Source: Nymphaea colorata (Eukaryota > Streptophyta > Magnoliopsida > Nymphaeales > Nymphaeaceae). Taken from it: a stretch of DNA of 64,000 bases. The notes under the pieces were generated by a model. It had not been told where the DNA came from and searched no databases. It saw only the letters and a program-made list of their open reading frames with translations. Position numbers and translations under genes: made by a program. The stretch is taken from assembly GCF_008831285.2 (NCBI RefSeq), contig NC_045139.1, positions 36,158,970 through 36,222,969 on the forward strand, in the 5' to 3' direction. Every line of letters starts with the position of its first letter. The first letter of the stretch is position 1. Below, piece after piece: positions 24,701 through 47,589 of this stretch.

Positions 24701-26958
24701 AAGCAGTTTCACATTTTTAGCTTATGTGGCAGCAGATAAATATAATATTCGAAATCTTGAATCTGTTAGAGCTGCAAAAGCTAATGGTTAATATGTTAAC
24801 ACAAATTCAGATAGTTGTACTAACAGAACAGAGGCCACCATATTTTTGAGTTACTAATCTCAGAAATTTACCAGATTTGCATTTTTTATGCTTGAATTGT
24901 GTGACAGCTTCTAAATATAAACGAAAAATCAAGAATTTATTTTTATATGCAGAAGCTGTGGTACTGACTGTTGAAAAAAATTCAGATACTTATCTAACAA
25001 TCACCACTATATATTAGAATGGACTCTGCTTGGAAGTTGACTTGGTTTGGTAGCCAGTGTACAACTGTAGTTGTGACGGAAATTTAACTCTAGAATATCT
25101 ATATATATGTCTAGCTGATGCAAGCACATATACTGGTTTAGTTCATCATTTGAATGGTTTGTGGCCGAGTGTCTCCCATCTGGAAAATAATCACTGATCA
25201 ACATATTTATGGCTAAGTGTGTACGGAATAAGACATGATTATATGAATATATTCCACATGTTCACATCTTAAATTTGTGTATGCATGTGCGGAGCCTCAT
25301 ATGGCAAGATATGTGCAGTGGTTTTACTGCAGAGAAAACAACTCTTAACTCCTCAGGGATTAAGTTATAATGATTGAGTGGATTTACTGCAGAAAAAGAA
25401 TTAAGTCCCCTCCCTAGTTTATTCCAGGTGATTCATAAGGAAACCTTTGCCCTCACCGACATTGACAGCATGACCATCTGACTACTTACATAATGTACAG
25501 TCTTCTGATAAAACTTGGTTAGGGCAACTGAGACATGGATCAACCTTCTGTATGCAAGTGGATATTTTTCAACCAATAAGTTATAGTTTTTCCAAAAGTT
25601 GTACAGTAGTCATCTTGATTCTTGAGCACTATGTGTAGGCATACATTGTTTATACATTTTGCTTACCCTACAAGTATGAAATCTTTAGTACTGATGTTGT
25701 ACCTGCTGAATGACTGTGATTCTGAAATGCTACCAAAAGTCAAATGTTGATTGTTTTGTTTAAATTCAATTTTGTCCATCTTATTTATGCAGATGGCTTC
25801 TTGGTTATCCAGTTGCTTATTTGTTCACTAAAGATCATGTTGCTGATGCAATATCAAACCTGTCTTCCAAGCCTCTTCACCTTTACATGATTTTGGTTTG
25901 CAGGTATGAAAGTGACCTATTCCTGCAGTTTAATCTCACTTACAACCATTTATCCTAATGTGTTGGGATTTTTACGTTGCAGAAATGTGGTATCCAAGAA
26001 GGACAATTTTCAAGAACTAATGAGGTATAATTGCTTATGTATGCTCCATTGCAAGTTAGATCTATTCGTTTGAAGTCTCGTTGTCTTGCTGTCTTTTGAC
26101 TGTTTGTAGCTGGCAATTGTTTTCAAAACGTTGCGTAACTGTATGTAGGCAAACAGAAAAATTATGTGTTGTTGATTTCCTGCTATAAGCAACCTAAGTA
26201 TCTTGTCATTTCTCCAAAGACCAAATTTTCTGAATGGAATTCATTTCTTTGAATTTCATTGATGAAGCAGCAGCTTGCCAAAAATAAATTTTAAGGGCAT
26301 GGAACCTGTTTATCTAAACCATCATAACCCTGAAGAACGCTAGCAGGCTTGTCATGGTCATTTAAACTGGAAAAAATTGAATGCAATGAGAGCCACTGAG
26401 AAATGAGAATTGCATGAGCAATAACGACAAATTATAGCAGTTCTGTTTTATAAAATATTATTCAATTTTGAAAATTCTCTCTCCTTTTCGAAAATTAGAC
26501 AATGATTTTTCATTATATCTTTTCTTAACTTTTCTCACTGCTTTTATGAGTATTTCTCTGCAAGCCCTAGGCTAGCAAGCATTTCATATTGTTTTGATTG
26601 TATTCCAAATCTCATGGTTTTCTTAGGATTTGTGTAACTGAAGATGGTTTGGACAAAGAGAGACAGAGAGGGAGAAAATGCATACTTTCAGGATGGACCC
26701 ATCTGTTAGGAAACATGCATGCCTCCAAACACATGAAAACACAAACTCGAGTATGATAATGGATTCTGACTCTCTTTTTTTTGTGATGATATGAATAGTT
26801 TTACGGTGCCTTGTGAATTGAGCATGCGGGGAGATGATGAGCAATGGGCTAAAGCATTTATGGTGGACATGTCGTCAAAACTTGAGAGATGTAAACAAGT
26901 TTGGAGGCATTTGAAGTTAGAAGTTCGTGAATGCTACCCTCAGTCTATTGTGTTATAG
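21743..26958 (+). CDS. C1orf74/UPF0739-like (DUF4504) protein, complete
   Basis: Conserved eukaryotic protein of unknown biochemical function; I recognise it as the plant member of the C1orf74/UPF0739 family. Exons: 21743-21845, 22759-22868, 23910-24059, 24163-24422, 25793-25903, 25983-26024, 26799-26958; total 936 nt (311 residues plus TAG), close to the family length. Landmarks in order: N-terminal DAFRVIDASIAEIKWKLRPS, then GLRPAVMVDYGGHG, LRVMIIEDMIYLIHIRGLAEH, ILFVDIDKDPPK, MQDSQVTLPTLNGWLLGYPVA, DAISNLSSKPLHLY, and C-terminal LEVRECYPQSIVL. The ATG at 21743 was chosen because the family begins M-(D/E)-N-S-Q-V; the frame stays open upstream. Most splice sites are good; the exon 2 donor (AAG/GTCTGA) is weak. 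No signal peptide or membrane segment is seen, so it is probably cytosolic or nuclear. It is the intact source-like copy of the broken duplicate at 11833-15896. Confidence 0.85.
22441..26639 (+). repeat. Segmental duplicate B (intact copy)
   Basis: Partner of 11833-15896, starting in intron 1 and ending in intron 6 of the DUF4504 gene. Copy B is longer because copy A carries several deletions, e.g. in introns 2 and 6. Confidence 0.9.
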
Positions 26959-26959
26959 C

Positions 26960-29035
26960 AACAAAATTTCACGTTCATGCCTTGCGACTCTCCCAAACTC
27001 TTGTGTCACAGGTGAATTCTTTGCAGCAGGTAGGGCCTTTTGTTAGTTCCATATCATGCAGGAATGAAGGCATGGGGTTCGGCATCAACAAATGTTTAGT
27101 GCAATACATGGGTTTACCCGTTGCACGAACTGGATTCATCTTACTTTAGGGGTTGTATAAATCATAAACGGCCCCTGAGAGATGAACTAGATGCATTCTT
27201 TTTACCCAGATTAGTTTTTATTTTTGTAAGATTCTGAATGCTCAAATGAATGAAAATATGAACTATGCTGTCACTGTGATGATAAGCGGCGATGTTGACA
27301 TTGTTGCTAAACACATACACTATGCATTGCTCAAGGCAACAACGATGATTTGCATGGTAAGGAGATTCAAGGTCTTCTTGGGGTTGGAATTTCCAGCAGC
27401 ACACCGTGAGGATCTAGGGAAAGTTTAAGAAACAAGATATTATAGTATCTGAGCGGACAAAGGATTCACACGTAAATTTATGAATGCAAATCAGCCTGGA
27501 AACTCAAATATGAAATATGCAACCATGTCCTGGGTTCTGAAGTCTAATGGGAGGATTGTGCTATCAAGGAATACGCTCCTGAAAGAAACTCAATATGCAA
27601 ATGTCTGTAACTCCAATGGAAGACAGATATTGTGTCAGGGATCGCATGGCAGCAGTTCCTAAAACAGGTAGAACAGAGAGACAACGCCATCATCCTTTCT
27701 GTTTTTTTGATCACCGCTTCTAGCTTACTATAGTCTGTGCAGTCAGCAAGATGAGGTTGTCACTTCATCAGCAGGGAAGATTATTGGAAACATCTCTCGT
27801 ATTCTTTCCTCAACAGTATTTCCAGGTGAGCAAGAGGCCAACGCCCCAACATTCCCCACACTCCATGCTTCCTTAAGATCAAAAGATTTATTTTCATATA
27901 TAACCTCAAGGACTGCTTTAGAAGCATCTAGTATGAATTGATCATTCAATAGATATAACCATTTTACCCTGCCCACAATGGCAAATGTTTCCCAATTTTT
28001 CGCCAACGTCATGGAAAAGCCAATTTGACCTCATAGAATTGTGACAGCATTTCAGACGTCCAGGTTACGCCAATACCAATTACAACTTTGTATTTCTACA
28101 TTCACAAACCTTTTCCTGTAACGTTGTTGTTGCTTGAATTTGAGTAAAATAAGCAGGTTCATAATATCATAATTACAGAAAACACGTTTTTTTCAAAAAC
28201 AAAAAAACACATAAAAACACAATAAATTAACTAGTCATTTAAAACTTTAAAAAACACGTTTTTTTGACAAAATTTTTTTTTCACATTTTTAACACATTTT
28301 TCAGTTTTTCAGTTTTTTTAATGTCAAAACTTCATCTTTTTGATGTTTTTTTGTGTTATTAGTTTTTCACTTATTTTATTTTTCTCTCATTTTTAGTTTT
28401 TTAAAACTTTTAAAAATTTACCATATTTTTTTCATTTTTTTCAAACTCGCCGTATTATACCCGAGAAAAACCTCACCGTTGGGACCCTATTTGTGACTAT
28501 GGGACTCCAGATCTTTAACTGCATATGATGCATAAATTTTCCAATGTTTGAAATCCTTCAATCAGCAATGACCTTGGAACAGTTTAAACAATTTTAAAGA
28601 CTTAATGCATACAGCAACTACAACTCTACAAGATAAACTCTATTTTTTTTTTTTTTCAAAGATTGCAATTCAATTGTCACCAGCAAAAAGGAAAAAAAAA
28701 TTACCAAGGTATTACATTTCCAAAATTTCAATTAATAAAATTTCAAACAACTTATAAATCAAAACGCCGGGAAAGAATGATACCTCAATCTCTTCATGCA
28801 CGTACAAATCCTCAAACTTAATTGGGACGTATATACAAGAGATAACATAATCAGTAAATAGAACAAAATATGTCGCCAGGACTTCATATGGAGGCCGCCT
28901 ATCACTTTCCTCTACCCCTACATGCGTTCTAGGGAATACCTTCAATCTCTCAGATGTTTTCCATCACATTGGTTGGCCTAAACCTGACTGCAAAACTGCT
29001 GAAACCTTTATCAACCAGAAATTGTTGGGCAGTGA
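26960..29035. other. 3' flank of DUF4504 gene, two unassigned minus-strand reading frames, and AT-rich repeat
   Basis: No gene model can be built here. A minus-strand open frame at 28012-27743 encodes 89 residues of mixed, non-repetitive composition (includes FAIVGRVKWLYLLNDQF and EERIREMFPIIFPADE). A second at about 28945-28786 encodes RRPPYEVLATYFVLFTDYVI and ends at a plausible GAG/GTATC donor. I do not recognise either; they could be exons of one minus-strand gene or relics. Between them, 28160-28450 is poly-A/poly-T-rich with related acgtttttt words on both strands, like the 54760-54960 stretch. Confidence 0.4.
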
Positions 29036-39520
<10,485 letters not shown>

Positions 39521-39925
39521 TGCTCCCTTTTCTCCTTATCTGGCAAAGTAAGCCAGTCACCAGTGGCAGAGGAGGGCAACTGGCTCTGACGCCGTCTGAC
39601 GGGAAATCGTCTACTTGGCCGGAGGCGGAAATCGCCGGAGCCCCGTCGCCGCTTCCTCTTTCGGGTGGGGCTGAGTGGAGGGCGCGGAATCGAGAGAGAG
39701 AGGGAGAGTTTCGTGTTAGGGGTTAACACTAACAGCAATCGGCGATCGGGTAAAACTGTTCAAGGCAGGGAAGCGTCCTCGTCCTCCTTGTTTTATGAAA
39801 ATTTCAAGATGGCGCACGCCTTACTAGAGTTTTTGAGAAACCGGTGAACATTTACTAAAAACGTTTAAATTAAAGAATAAAATCAATTTTTTCAAAACTG
39901 TCCGTTAAACATACTTAATTAAACA

Positions 39926-41054
39926 TGCTTAATTCTGGCACCGTCGAGTACTGCCGAAGAGCCGACCAGCGGTGCAGCTGGGTGCAGCTGGGCACGACGA
40001 TTACCACCCAACAAGCCTATGTCCTTGTTGCCTTGTGAGGTTAGCTTCGGCGGGGATTGCTGAGAGCAGCAGGCCGCAGTACTACGCGCGGCCAAGGATC
40101 GGCACAAGCCCAAGAAACGACTTGCAGGGTCGGCCACTAGCACCTATGTGCGAAGAGCCAAGTGCACACAAGTGGGTGGGATCACACGGCACCTTGGCAA
40201 GGTTCTAGGTTTCACACATGTAGACCCTTTGAGCACCACTTGTATGGCTGCAGTGGGAGGAGTGGGCGGAGTAACTAAGGTCGAAAAAGGTAAGACATGG
40301 TCCAAATCCATAGAGAAAACGAGCGCAACCAAATCTACTCCAAGCGCCCTTTTTACTTATGTTTATTTACTCTTATGTATCGTCTCAACTTGAGACGTTC
40401 TTTGGTTCAGTTTTTCTTTGGTTCAGTTTGTTTTTATCTCGTCTTGGGTTAGAGTTAGAACCGAAACACTCTCATGTATATAAGTCATGTAATTAGGGTT
40501 TTTCTCTTATGCTTGAATGAAGATTTGATTTCATTTGAGTGTCGCTTTCTCTCTCCTCTTTTCCTCCCGAGCTTTGTCAATGGTGGTGGCCGGATCCTAG
40601 TCCGACCTCAACCGGTGTGGCCGGAGTTCTACCCACAGCCAGCGGCCTCCTTTATTTCTGATCTCTCTTCTTCTCCTAAAGTCACCCCTTCCATGGCCGA
40701 TTGGATGACGATTTGAAGATGACGGACGTTGCTGTCGGCGACCTCTCCATCTTCTCCAAGTCACGACGTTTCCCCAACCAGTAAGCTAGGTGATCCACGG
40801 TGCAACTTTCCTTAACCACAAAGGGAGGTTAGAGGCCGGTTTCATCTCACGGGCAGGCTGCAGTGCAGGAGCACGCCAGTAGATCTGGTGTTATACTTCT
40901 AAAGTAACAGCACGACAATCTACCGAACGAACATCCGCCTCCCCTGTGCCTACGATAGAAGGAGAAGCGGTGGCAAAACACAAAGCTGAGACCAATCCGC
41001 CCTGCTGAGTGTGATCTTGAGTAGCGATAGCGCCTTGGCAGCAAGGTTCTATCA
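39926..41054 (+). repeat. 5' LTR
   Basis: Starts TGCTTAATTCTGGCACCGTC and ends GGTTCTATCA. It contains a TATA-like core, 'atgtatataagtcatg', at about 40473. It differs from the 3' LTR by scattered substitutions, a missing stretch of about 12 nt near 39958, and a small duplication of 'ctttggttcagttt' near 40400. Confidence 0.85.
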
Positions 41055-41057
41055 ATT

Positions 41058-41069
41058 TGGTATCAGAGC
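41058..41069 (+). other. Primer-binding site (initiator tRNA-Met type)
   Basis: TGGTATCAGAGC lies 3 nt after the end of the 5' LTR, the standard priming site of many plant LTR retrotransposons. Confidence 0.85.
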
Positions 41070-42467
41070 AAACGCTCGGCACCGGTGGAGATTCAAAAAT
41101 TTGCAGACAAAGAGAAAAACAGCACCGCAGGTTACAGACGGAGAAGACAGCAGAAACCCAGCGACTCAGAGCCCCGTCGCTATTTCTCTATGTAGATTCA
41201 TCGGTCGAGCCATAGATATCTGGAATCGTCTGAGTCTCAAGGATCTTCGAGAAATTTTTCAGAATTTTTGAGGCTACCGTTGGCGAGGAATCAATTTTTG
41301 AAGAGGCACGGTTTCTCAGGCACTGTTCTTTCCCATCTCCTGTGACCACTGAACATTCCAGCGTCGATTCAGTGCGAGATCTTCATCAATTCATGTGGAT
41401 GATCATTCCAAAAGATTCCTGACAGATTTCCGAGCAAATCGAGCCCAAGAACGCATGATTTGGCCTAGAAAATAGGTCATAATCGAATTTTGAAGTTCAC
41501 GGGGCGTTTTCCTGCGTTTTCCGGCTGACGAACAAGGATTCCGGCGAATTCGAAGATTCTGGCACCATGTTCTTCGGTCCCTGACGGAATCCCATGTAAC
41601 AGTGTCGGAAACGGCAGACGATCGCACGGACACGCGAGTCCCGTCGAGTCCAACGCAACCGCGTTCTCGACACTCGTTGTGTCCCGCTACATATCCCGCT
41701 TCACTGCTCCAACAAAACTCGATGAGTCTCGCTTCGCACTCGGACTCTTCTCAAAGGCGATGTGGGCGTGTCGGCGTATCCCGTCGTCCGTAACACGTGT
41801 CTGATCGAGACACCGCCTGAATCCAGCCTGAAGTCGTCTTCTCAATAGCTGAAAAACCTGAATCTGCATCAACTTCAAATCTCCGGCATTTTCAGCTCCG
41901 ACCTCCGTTCTGGATGAACAAACATGCGTTGAAATCGTATTCATCTTGGCTATCTGATCACAAATTTTCAGATTTTTTGATGAAGACAATCGGGCACAGT
42001 GCATTTTTGATTGAAGACTGTTTTGAAGGGCGTCCTACGACTGTGCTGAAGTTGATTTTCAACAGAATCAGGCGGTCGGATCCTCGGCGCTGTTAACTCC
42101 GGCCACGAATTTGGTCGAGTAGATATCTGTTAGAATCGTTAGAATCGTTTACATCTCTTCTGTCTACCCACCAAATTTCAGTTTTTTTGGAGCTAACATC
42201 AGGGCACAGTGAATTTTTGAGTGCTGACTACTCTGAGCCGATTCCTGAAACTGAGTACAAGATGCGGTCGAACAGAAAAGGCGTGACTTTGGGGCTCAAT
42301 GAATTTTGATAGAAGACAACGCTGATAGCCATCTTGGAGGCGTTGGATTCCTACAAATGTCTTCTATTTTTTTTTAAGTTTCGTGAATTTTGGACCACCC
42401 TGTGAGAAGATATCGATTTTTGAAGAAGCAAAGGTTCTTGAAACGGCTAACAAAGAATAAGAGTGCA

Positions 42468-42830
42468 ATGGACTTAGTTCTTGGCGTCTACACGAGGGAC
42501 AAGCACCTACAAGATATAGTGTTGATTCCTGGTTCGAAGATCAATCAAGGACCGAGAGTAGACGTATGGACTGCAGGAAGATTTACGGATTGCGACTTGG
42601 TATTCCAACACCCAAGCATCCACGGGTTCCACTTTGTGCTCGAGATCGACAAAGGGAGCTGACGAGTTTGGATGACCAATGTGACACTGACTGGTAAACT
42701 AAGTGTGGCAGGGTATAGCATAAGACCTCAGCAAACAGTGAGGATCTATCCGGGTGAGGTTCTCCAAGTTGGAAACTCAAGCCGGAGCTTAGTGCTAGAG
42801 GAGACTCCCTCATTGAAGATGGGGATCATG
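42468..42830 (+). pseudogene. FHA-domain fragment captured inside the LTR element
   Basis: The translation resembles a forkhead-associated (phosphothreonine-binding) domain: GRFTDCDLVFQHPSIHGFHF, then RVWMTNVTLTGKLSVAGYSI, then RIYPGEVLQVGNSSRSLVLE. These match the FHA pattern GR-x-CD-h-x-h-x-HPSIS-x-x-H, G-x-x-VNG-x-x-I and GD-x-h-x-h-G-x-S-R. The usual S-R before the second histidine reads H-G, and one in-frame TGA at 42661 sits where KGSRR would be expected. The frame is the same before and after the stop. The first ATG is at 42468, though the frame is open from about 42390. I cannot name the donor gene. FHA is not a retrotransposon domain, so this is probably a captured host fragment. Confidence 0.7.
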
Positions 42831-43329
42831 ACCACGAGCAAAAAGGAGGCCATGACAGCAAGCACCAAGAGCCGTATGTGGAAAGACCGGAGGCACAAGT
42901 AATGCAACAGCTTGGTGAGAAAATTATTGAGGCCATCGATGGGCTGCAAGCAAAAGGGAAGCAAGCTGAAGTCGCCATGGGTTCCAGAATGACACCACAG
43001 CCATGAGAGGGCCATTGTTACCACGGTCCTTCACTCCTCAATGTATGGTCGAGCCTAAGGAGGGTGGTAGTGGTACTTCAGAGAGTTTGTTAAACAATAT
43101 ACAAAGGGCAGCAACGCGGGAGATAGTCATGAGTTCAATAAGTGACCAAAGAAAGCAGGTTCAAGCGATTTCGAGTTGTACAAGGAAGGAACTTGTTCCA
43201 ACACCTTGAAAAGGAAGGCCAAATTATAGCAGCGTGGGAACACAGAAGGGGCATGGCCAGACCATCCAAGGAGATAACCTCCTACAAGCTTGGGGTCAAG
43301 CTCGATCTAAGGAGAATGGATATGATAAG

Positions 43330-44439
43330 TGCCTAATTCTGACACCGTCGAGTACTGCCGAGAGCACTGAAGCAGAGCCGACCAGCGGCATGAGTTGCAG
43401 CTGGGCACGACGATTACCACCCGATGGGCCTATGTCCTCGTTGCCTTGCGAGGTTAGCCTCGGCGGGGATTGCCAAGAACAGCAGGCCGCAGCACTACGC
43501 GCGGCCAAGGATGGGCGCAAGCCGAAGAAACGACCTGCAAGCACCTATGTGCGAAGAGCCAAGTGCACGCGAGTGGGTGGGATCACACGGCACCTTGGCA
43601 TGGTTTTGGGTTTTACACATGTAGACCCTTTGAGCACCACTCGTATGGCTGCAGTGGGAGGAGTGGGCAGAGCAACTAAGGTCGAAAAAGGTAAGACATG
43701 GTCCAAATCCATAGAGAAAACGAGCGCAACCAAATCTACTCCAAGCGCCCTTTTTACTTATGTTTATTTACTCTTATGTATCGTCTCAGCTTGAGACGTT
43801 CTTTGGTTCAGTTTGTTTTTATCTCGTCTTGGGTTAGAGTTAGAACCGAGACGCTCTTATGTATATAAGTCATGTAATTAGGGTTTTTCTCTTACTCTTG
43901 AATGAAGATTTGATTCCATTTAGGCGTCGCTTTCTCTCTCCTCTTTTCCTCCCGAGCTTTGTCAATGGTGGTGGCCGGATTCTAGTCCGACCTCAACTGG
44001 CGTGGTCGGAGTTCTACCTACAGCCAGCGGCCTCCTCTATTTTTTATCTCTCTTCTTCTCCTAAAGTCACCCCTTCCATGGCCGATTGGATGATGATTTG
44101 AAGATGACGGACGTTGCTGCCGGCGACCTCTCCATCTTCTGCAAGTCACGACGTTTCCCCGACCAGTAAGCTAGGTGATCCAGGGTGCAACTTTCCTTAA
44201 CCACAAAGGGAGGTTAGAGGCCGGTTTCATCTCACGAGCAGGCTGCAGTGCAGGAGCACGCCAGTAGATCTGGTGTTATACTTCTAAAGTAGCAGCACGA
44301 CCATCTACCGAACAAACATCCGCCTCCCCTGTTCTTGCGATAGAAGGAGAAGCAGTGGCAAATCACAAAGCTGAGACCAATCTGCCCTGCTGAGCGTGAT
44401 CTTGGGTAGCGATAACGCCTTAGTAGCGAGGTTCTATCA
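43330..44439 (+). repeat. 3' LTR
   Basis: Starts TGCCTAATTCTGACACCGTC and ends GGTTCTATCA. Colinear with the 5' LTR over its whole length, with a TATA-like core at about 43858. Confidence 0.85.
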
Positions 44440-47109
44440 GAATCTACCTCAAAGTTTAAAATATATTTATAAAACAATAGAACAAAATGTCCATAAATCT
44501 ACCCATATTTTATTAGTGCATATTCATAAAACACTGACAAATTGTTTCATTTACACACAACTGCAAAAACAAAAAAGAGGAGAACCTAGAATATTTTGTT
44601 AGCATGTAACCAAAATATGTTCAAACAATTGGAAGTTAACCCTAGATTTGAGACTTTGCTCCAGTTTAGTAGTTCATTGAGGGGAATCCCCCCAACTCTC
44701 TCATTCTCAGTCTCCCCAAACTCTAGAGTTCACGTGCTTGCCATGGTTTGCCGTCTAACGAAACAACGCTCATGAGAATTAAACTAACAATTAGGTTTCC
44801 ACTGCTCCACCAACTCTACCAGTTATGTTATGTTCCTTGGAGCATCATAATAGTTGGTTGTTTATGGTGGTACATCTTAAGAAGACATTTGCATTCTTTT
44901 GAACATATTGTTTCATAAAAGGGCTGGACACATTTATAAATCACTGCATTCTAAAGAACATAATGTTCATTTTACCAAACAACGGACTCATATTGTGAAC
45001 CCTCCCTCTCTAGCATATGTGGACGACGACTAAGAGTCGCATTGATATGAAGGGAAAACATAAGCCTCGACTAGGGTAGGTAGATGCATTTATAATCCTT
45101 TGCATCAGGTGATTTTGAAAGAAGTATTACTGGTGATTTGTGATATGGCCACCTTAATTTATCCTTGCTCAACTTTATAAGTACAAACATATTTAAATAG
45201 ACTAAATTGTAATGGTGTTCGTTTTCATTTGGTTTATTTATGTATCGTTTAACTAGCATTTGGTAGTATGTTTTGTTTATGTAAATTGGTCCATTTGTAT
45301 TAGTGTTTATCTTGGATCTTGGCGTTTGACGCTCCTGGAGAAAGTCCACGGCAGACTTTTTTTTCCTTAAGACCTTGTTTGAATTGGTGAAAAGTTTTAC
45401 TACTAAACAAACAAGGAACTAAAGTGACGAATATGTTTTCTTTTTTTTTTCTTTTGCCAGTTGGAAAGTTGTTGGAACTGCTCTCCTTCTCTTCTACTAA
45501 GTCATCCGCACTTTGGTTCCATGCATAAACAAATACAGAACTAAAGCACCTAAAACTAAAGATCCAAAGCATCAAACACGATAGAGCACATGGAAGGTCG
45601 TCCTAGTACTAAATACCCATCCCGTCATGTTTGGGTATTTAGTTTCACGTATTCAAACGCCTCCTAAATTTTCGGATTTTTTTTTCAGGCGAAACAAACC
45701 CGTCTAACTTTTCCCCCAATCCGGAGTGGATTTGGGAAAAATTTTCGGTCAAAAAAAGTATCGGATCGATCCAACTTTTTTCCACCAAAATTTTTGTCTG
45801 AGGCTTTGCCCGCCCGACTTTTCCTCTTCGGCGTCCTGCTTGGCTGCTTCCTTCCTGCTTCCCCCGCCTTGCGTCCTTGCTTCGGCATGCCTTGCATCCT
45901 TCCCTTTGGTTCGGATTCCTGCTTCGTCAGGTAAGACTTGCCTTTCTATGTCTCTTTCTCGTCGGCCGGTGATGGTCAGGTTGACAGGCAAGCAGCCCTT
46001 TCCTCAACTCCCCATATTCAAATCGTTATTCTTCCGCTTCATCTTCTCCATCCACCGCTCAGAGCCCAACAATTCTTCCAGTTCCCAGGACGAAGCAAAA
46101 CTCATCACAGAATGCCATTCACCTCTCATCGAGACCACCAAAGAATAGTTGGTTGCTCAGATGAAGACTAGAAACTGAGGAATGGAACTATATCATCAGG
46201 AATTAATTGTTCGCTTGTGTTGATTAAAGAAGGATGCTATCACTGCCCAGTGCGTACCAACATGCATGGCATGGCGCAGACTTGAGCCTAACTTGGGTGC
46301 ATTGTTGTCGGTGCTTCATGCTTGGGATGCCATGATCGATCCGAAACAGCCCATGCTCCATGCGCAAATGAGCTTCTAGCGGCCTCTTTTCCGCTACCAA
46401 TGGGAGAAGAGGCCACCTAATTGTCGCGGTTCGAACTGTTTGACAAAATGTCTCAAAGAAAAGTGAAAAACTGTTGCTTCTAGCAATCACCTCAAAGTGG
46501 GTTGCCGACAGATGAAAAATTTTAATCCGCGGCAGTTGGTTGAGAGAAGGTCTAAAAGCGATTCTGTTGCTTGGACGACATTGGTACGTGATGCTGCGAT
46601 CAACCTTCTGTCATTTTTCCTGTTGGTTTTTAGCACGTTATGTAAACTGCAAAATCTGGTGTTCATGGCAGGAAGTTTTATAATGAAGTTTCCTTCCTAT
46701 GTAAACTGCAAAATCTGGTTTAATGAAAAAATGAACATATCAAGTTAGTCTATTTATGTTAGCATATGGATTTAATGTTACGTCTTCATTTGCATGTAAC
46801 ATGGTTTGTTTTGGCACTGCTTATCAGGTAAAATATCTTATTCCTTTCCTGATACTGCGTCTGCAACTTGAACCAGTGAAAACAGAGGGGCATGGCGACT
46901 TTTTCCTAGCATAATTTGAACGTTCTCTCCTTCTTCAGCTCGCTACAAATGGGCCTTGGATCAACTAATGGATAAGTACAATTTCTCACATGTAATTAGA
47001 TTAGAAGGTAAATGTAACATGTTTCAGTGTAATTTTGATTCATTGTGTTATCCAGGTAAAGCAGGGGAGGAGTCAGAAATATCTGGTTAAGGGCCACTAG
47101 AAATATCTG
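44440..47109. other. Intergenic DNA with repeat debris
   Basis: No gene recognised. Near 45610-45641 TAAATACCC and GGGTATTTA form a 9-bp stem with a 14-nt loop, possibly a MITE end. A plus-strand open frame at 45726-46148 has biased composition and no domain, and I do not call it. A direct repeat of 'tatgtaaactgcaaaatctggt' occurs near 46640 and 46700. Confidence 0.45.
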
Positions 47110-47589
47110 CTGCATGGCGGATCTCAGCTGGCTGAAAGGCTGCACCCCCGGGCTCCGCCAACCGGAATATGCAGATTGAGGAAAGGAAAACCCTAATTTT
47201 ATTTGGATCCTGGACCCAGACTCAAAACTGACAAAGATCTGAAACTCAATGGGGGCAAATCAAATTGATCCTAGTTAATATCCCAATCAAATCCAAACCC
47301 AAATCCAGCCGACGCATCATCTTAATACTTCTTTATCAATAGGAACATGGAAAACCAAGAAAAAAAAATGAAAAGGTACATTTATTTGTACACAAAAGTA
47401 CAAGCTTCATACTTCTTCATACACATAACCAAACCCAATTGAATAACTCCCCAAAAAAGGGAAAAATAATATAATACCAATCAATTAACGCCAACAGTCG
47501 GCATATTCAACTGGATAGGCTAGCTGCTGGTAGGGGGCCAGTTACTGGTTCAAATATCAATGGTGCCAAAAATGGCTCTCATGAATAAA

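Larger units (their letters stand above)
39926..44439 (+). mobile_element. Non-autonomous LTR retrotransposon carrying a host FHA-domain fragment
   Basis: Two long direct repeats (39926-41054 and 43330-44439), both starting TG and ending CA, flank a 2.3-kb interior. Directly after the 5' repeat the sequence TGGTATCAGAGC (41058) matches the primer-binding site for initiator tRNA-Met. A purine-rich tract (aaggagaatgga, about 43308-43320) precedes the 3' repeat. No gag, protease, reverse transcriptase or integrase reading frame is present, so it would need proteins from a partner element. The interior holds leader-like sequence with loose internal repeats (about 41960-42020 and 42174-42232) and an FHA-domain fragment at 42468-42830. 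The flanking 5-mers (aaaca and gaatc) do not match, so a target duplication is not seen. Confidence 0.85.

Noticed and set aside
45726-46148. 140-residue plus-strand open frame
   Set aside because: Composition is Ser/Pro/Cys-biased, overlapping frames are also open, and no domain, signal or splice structure is seen. It lies in repeat-like DNA.
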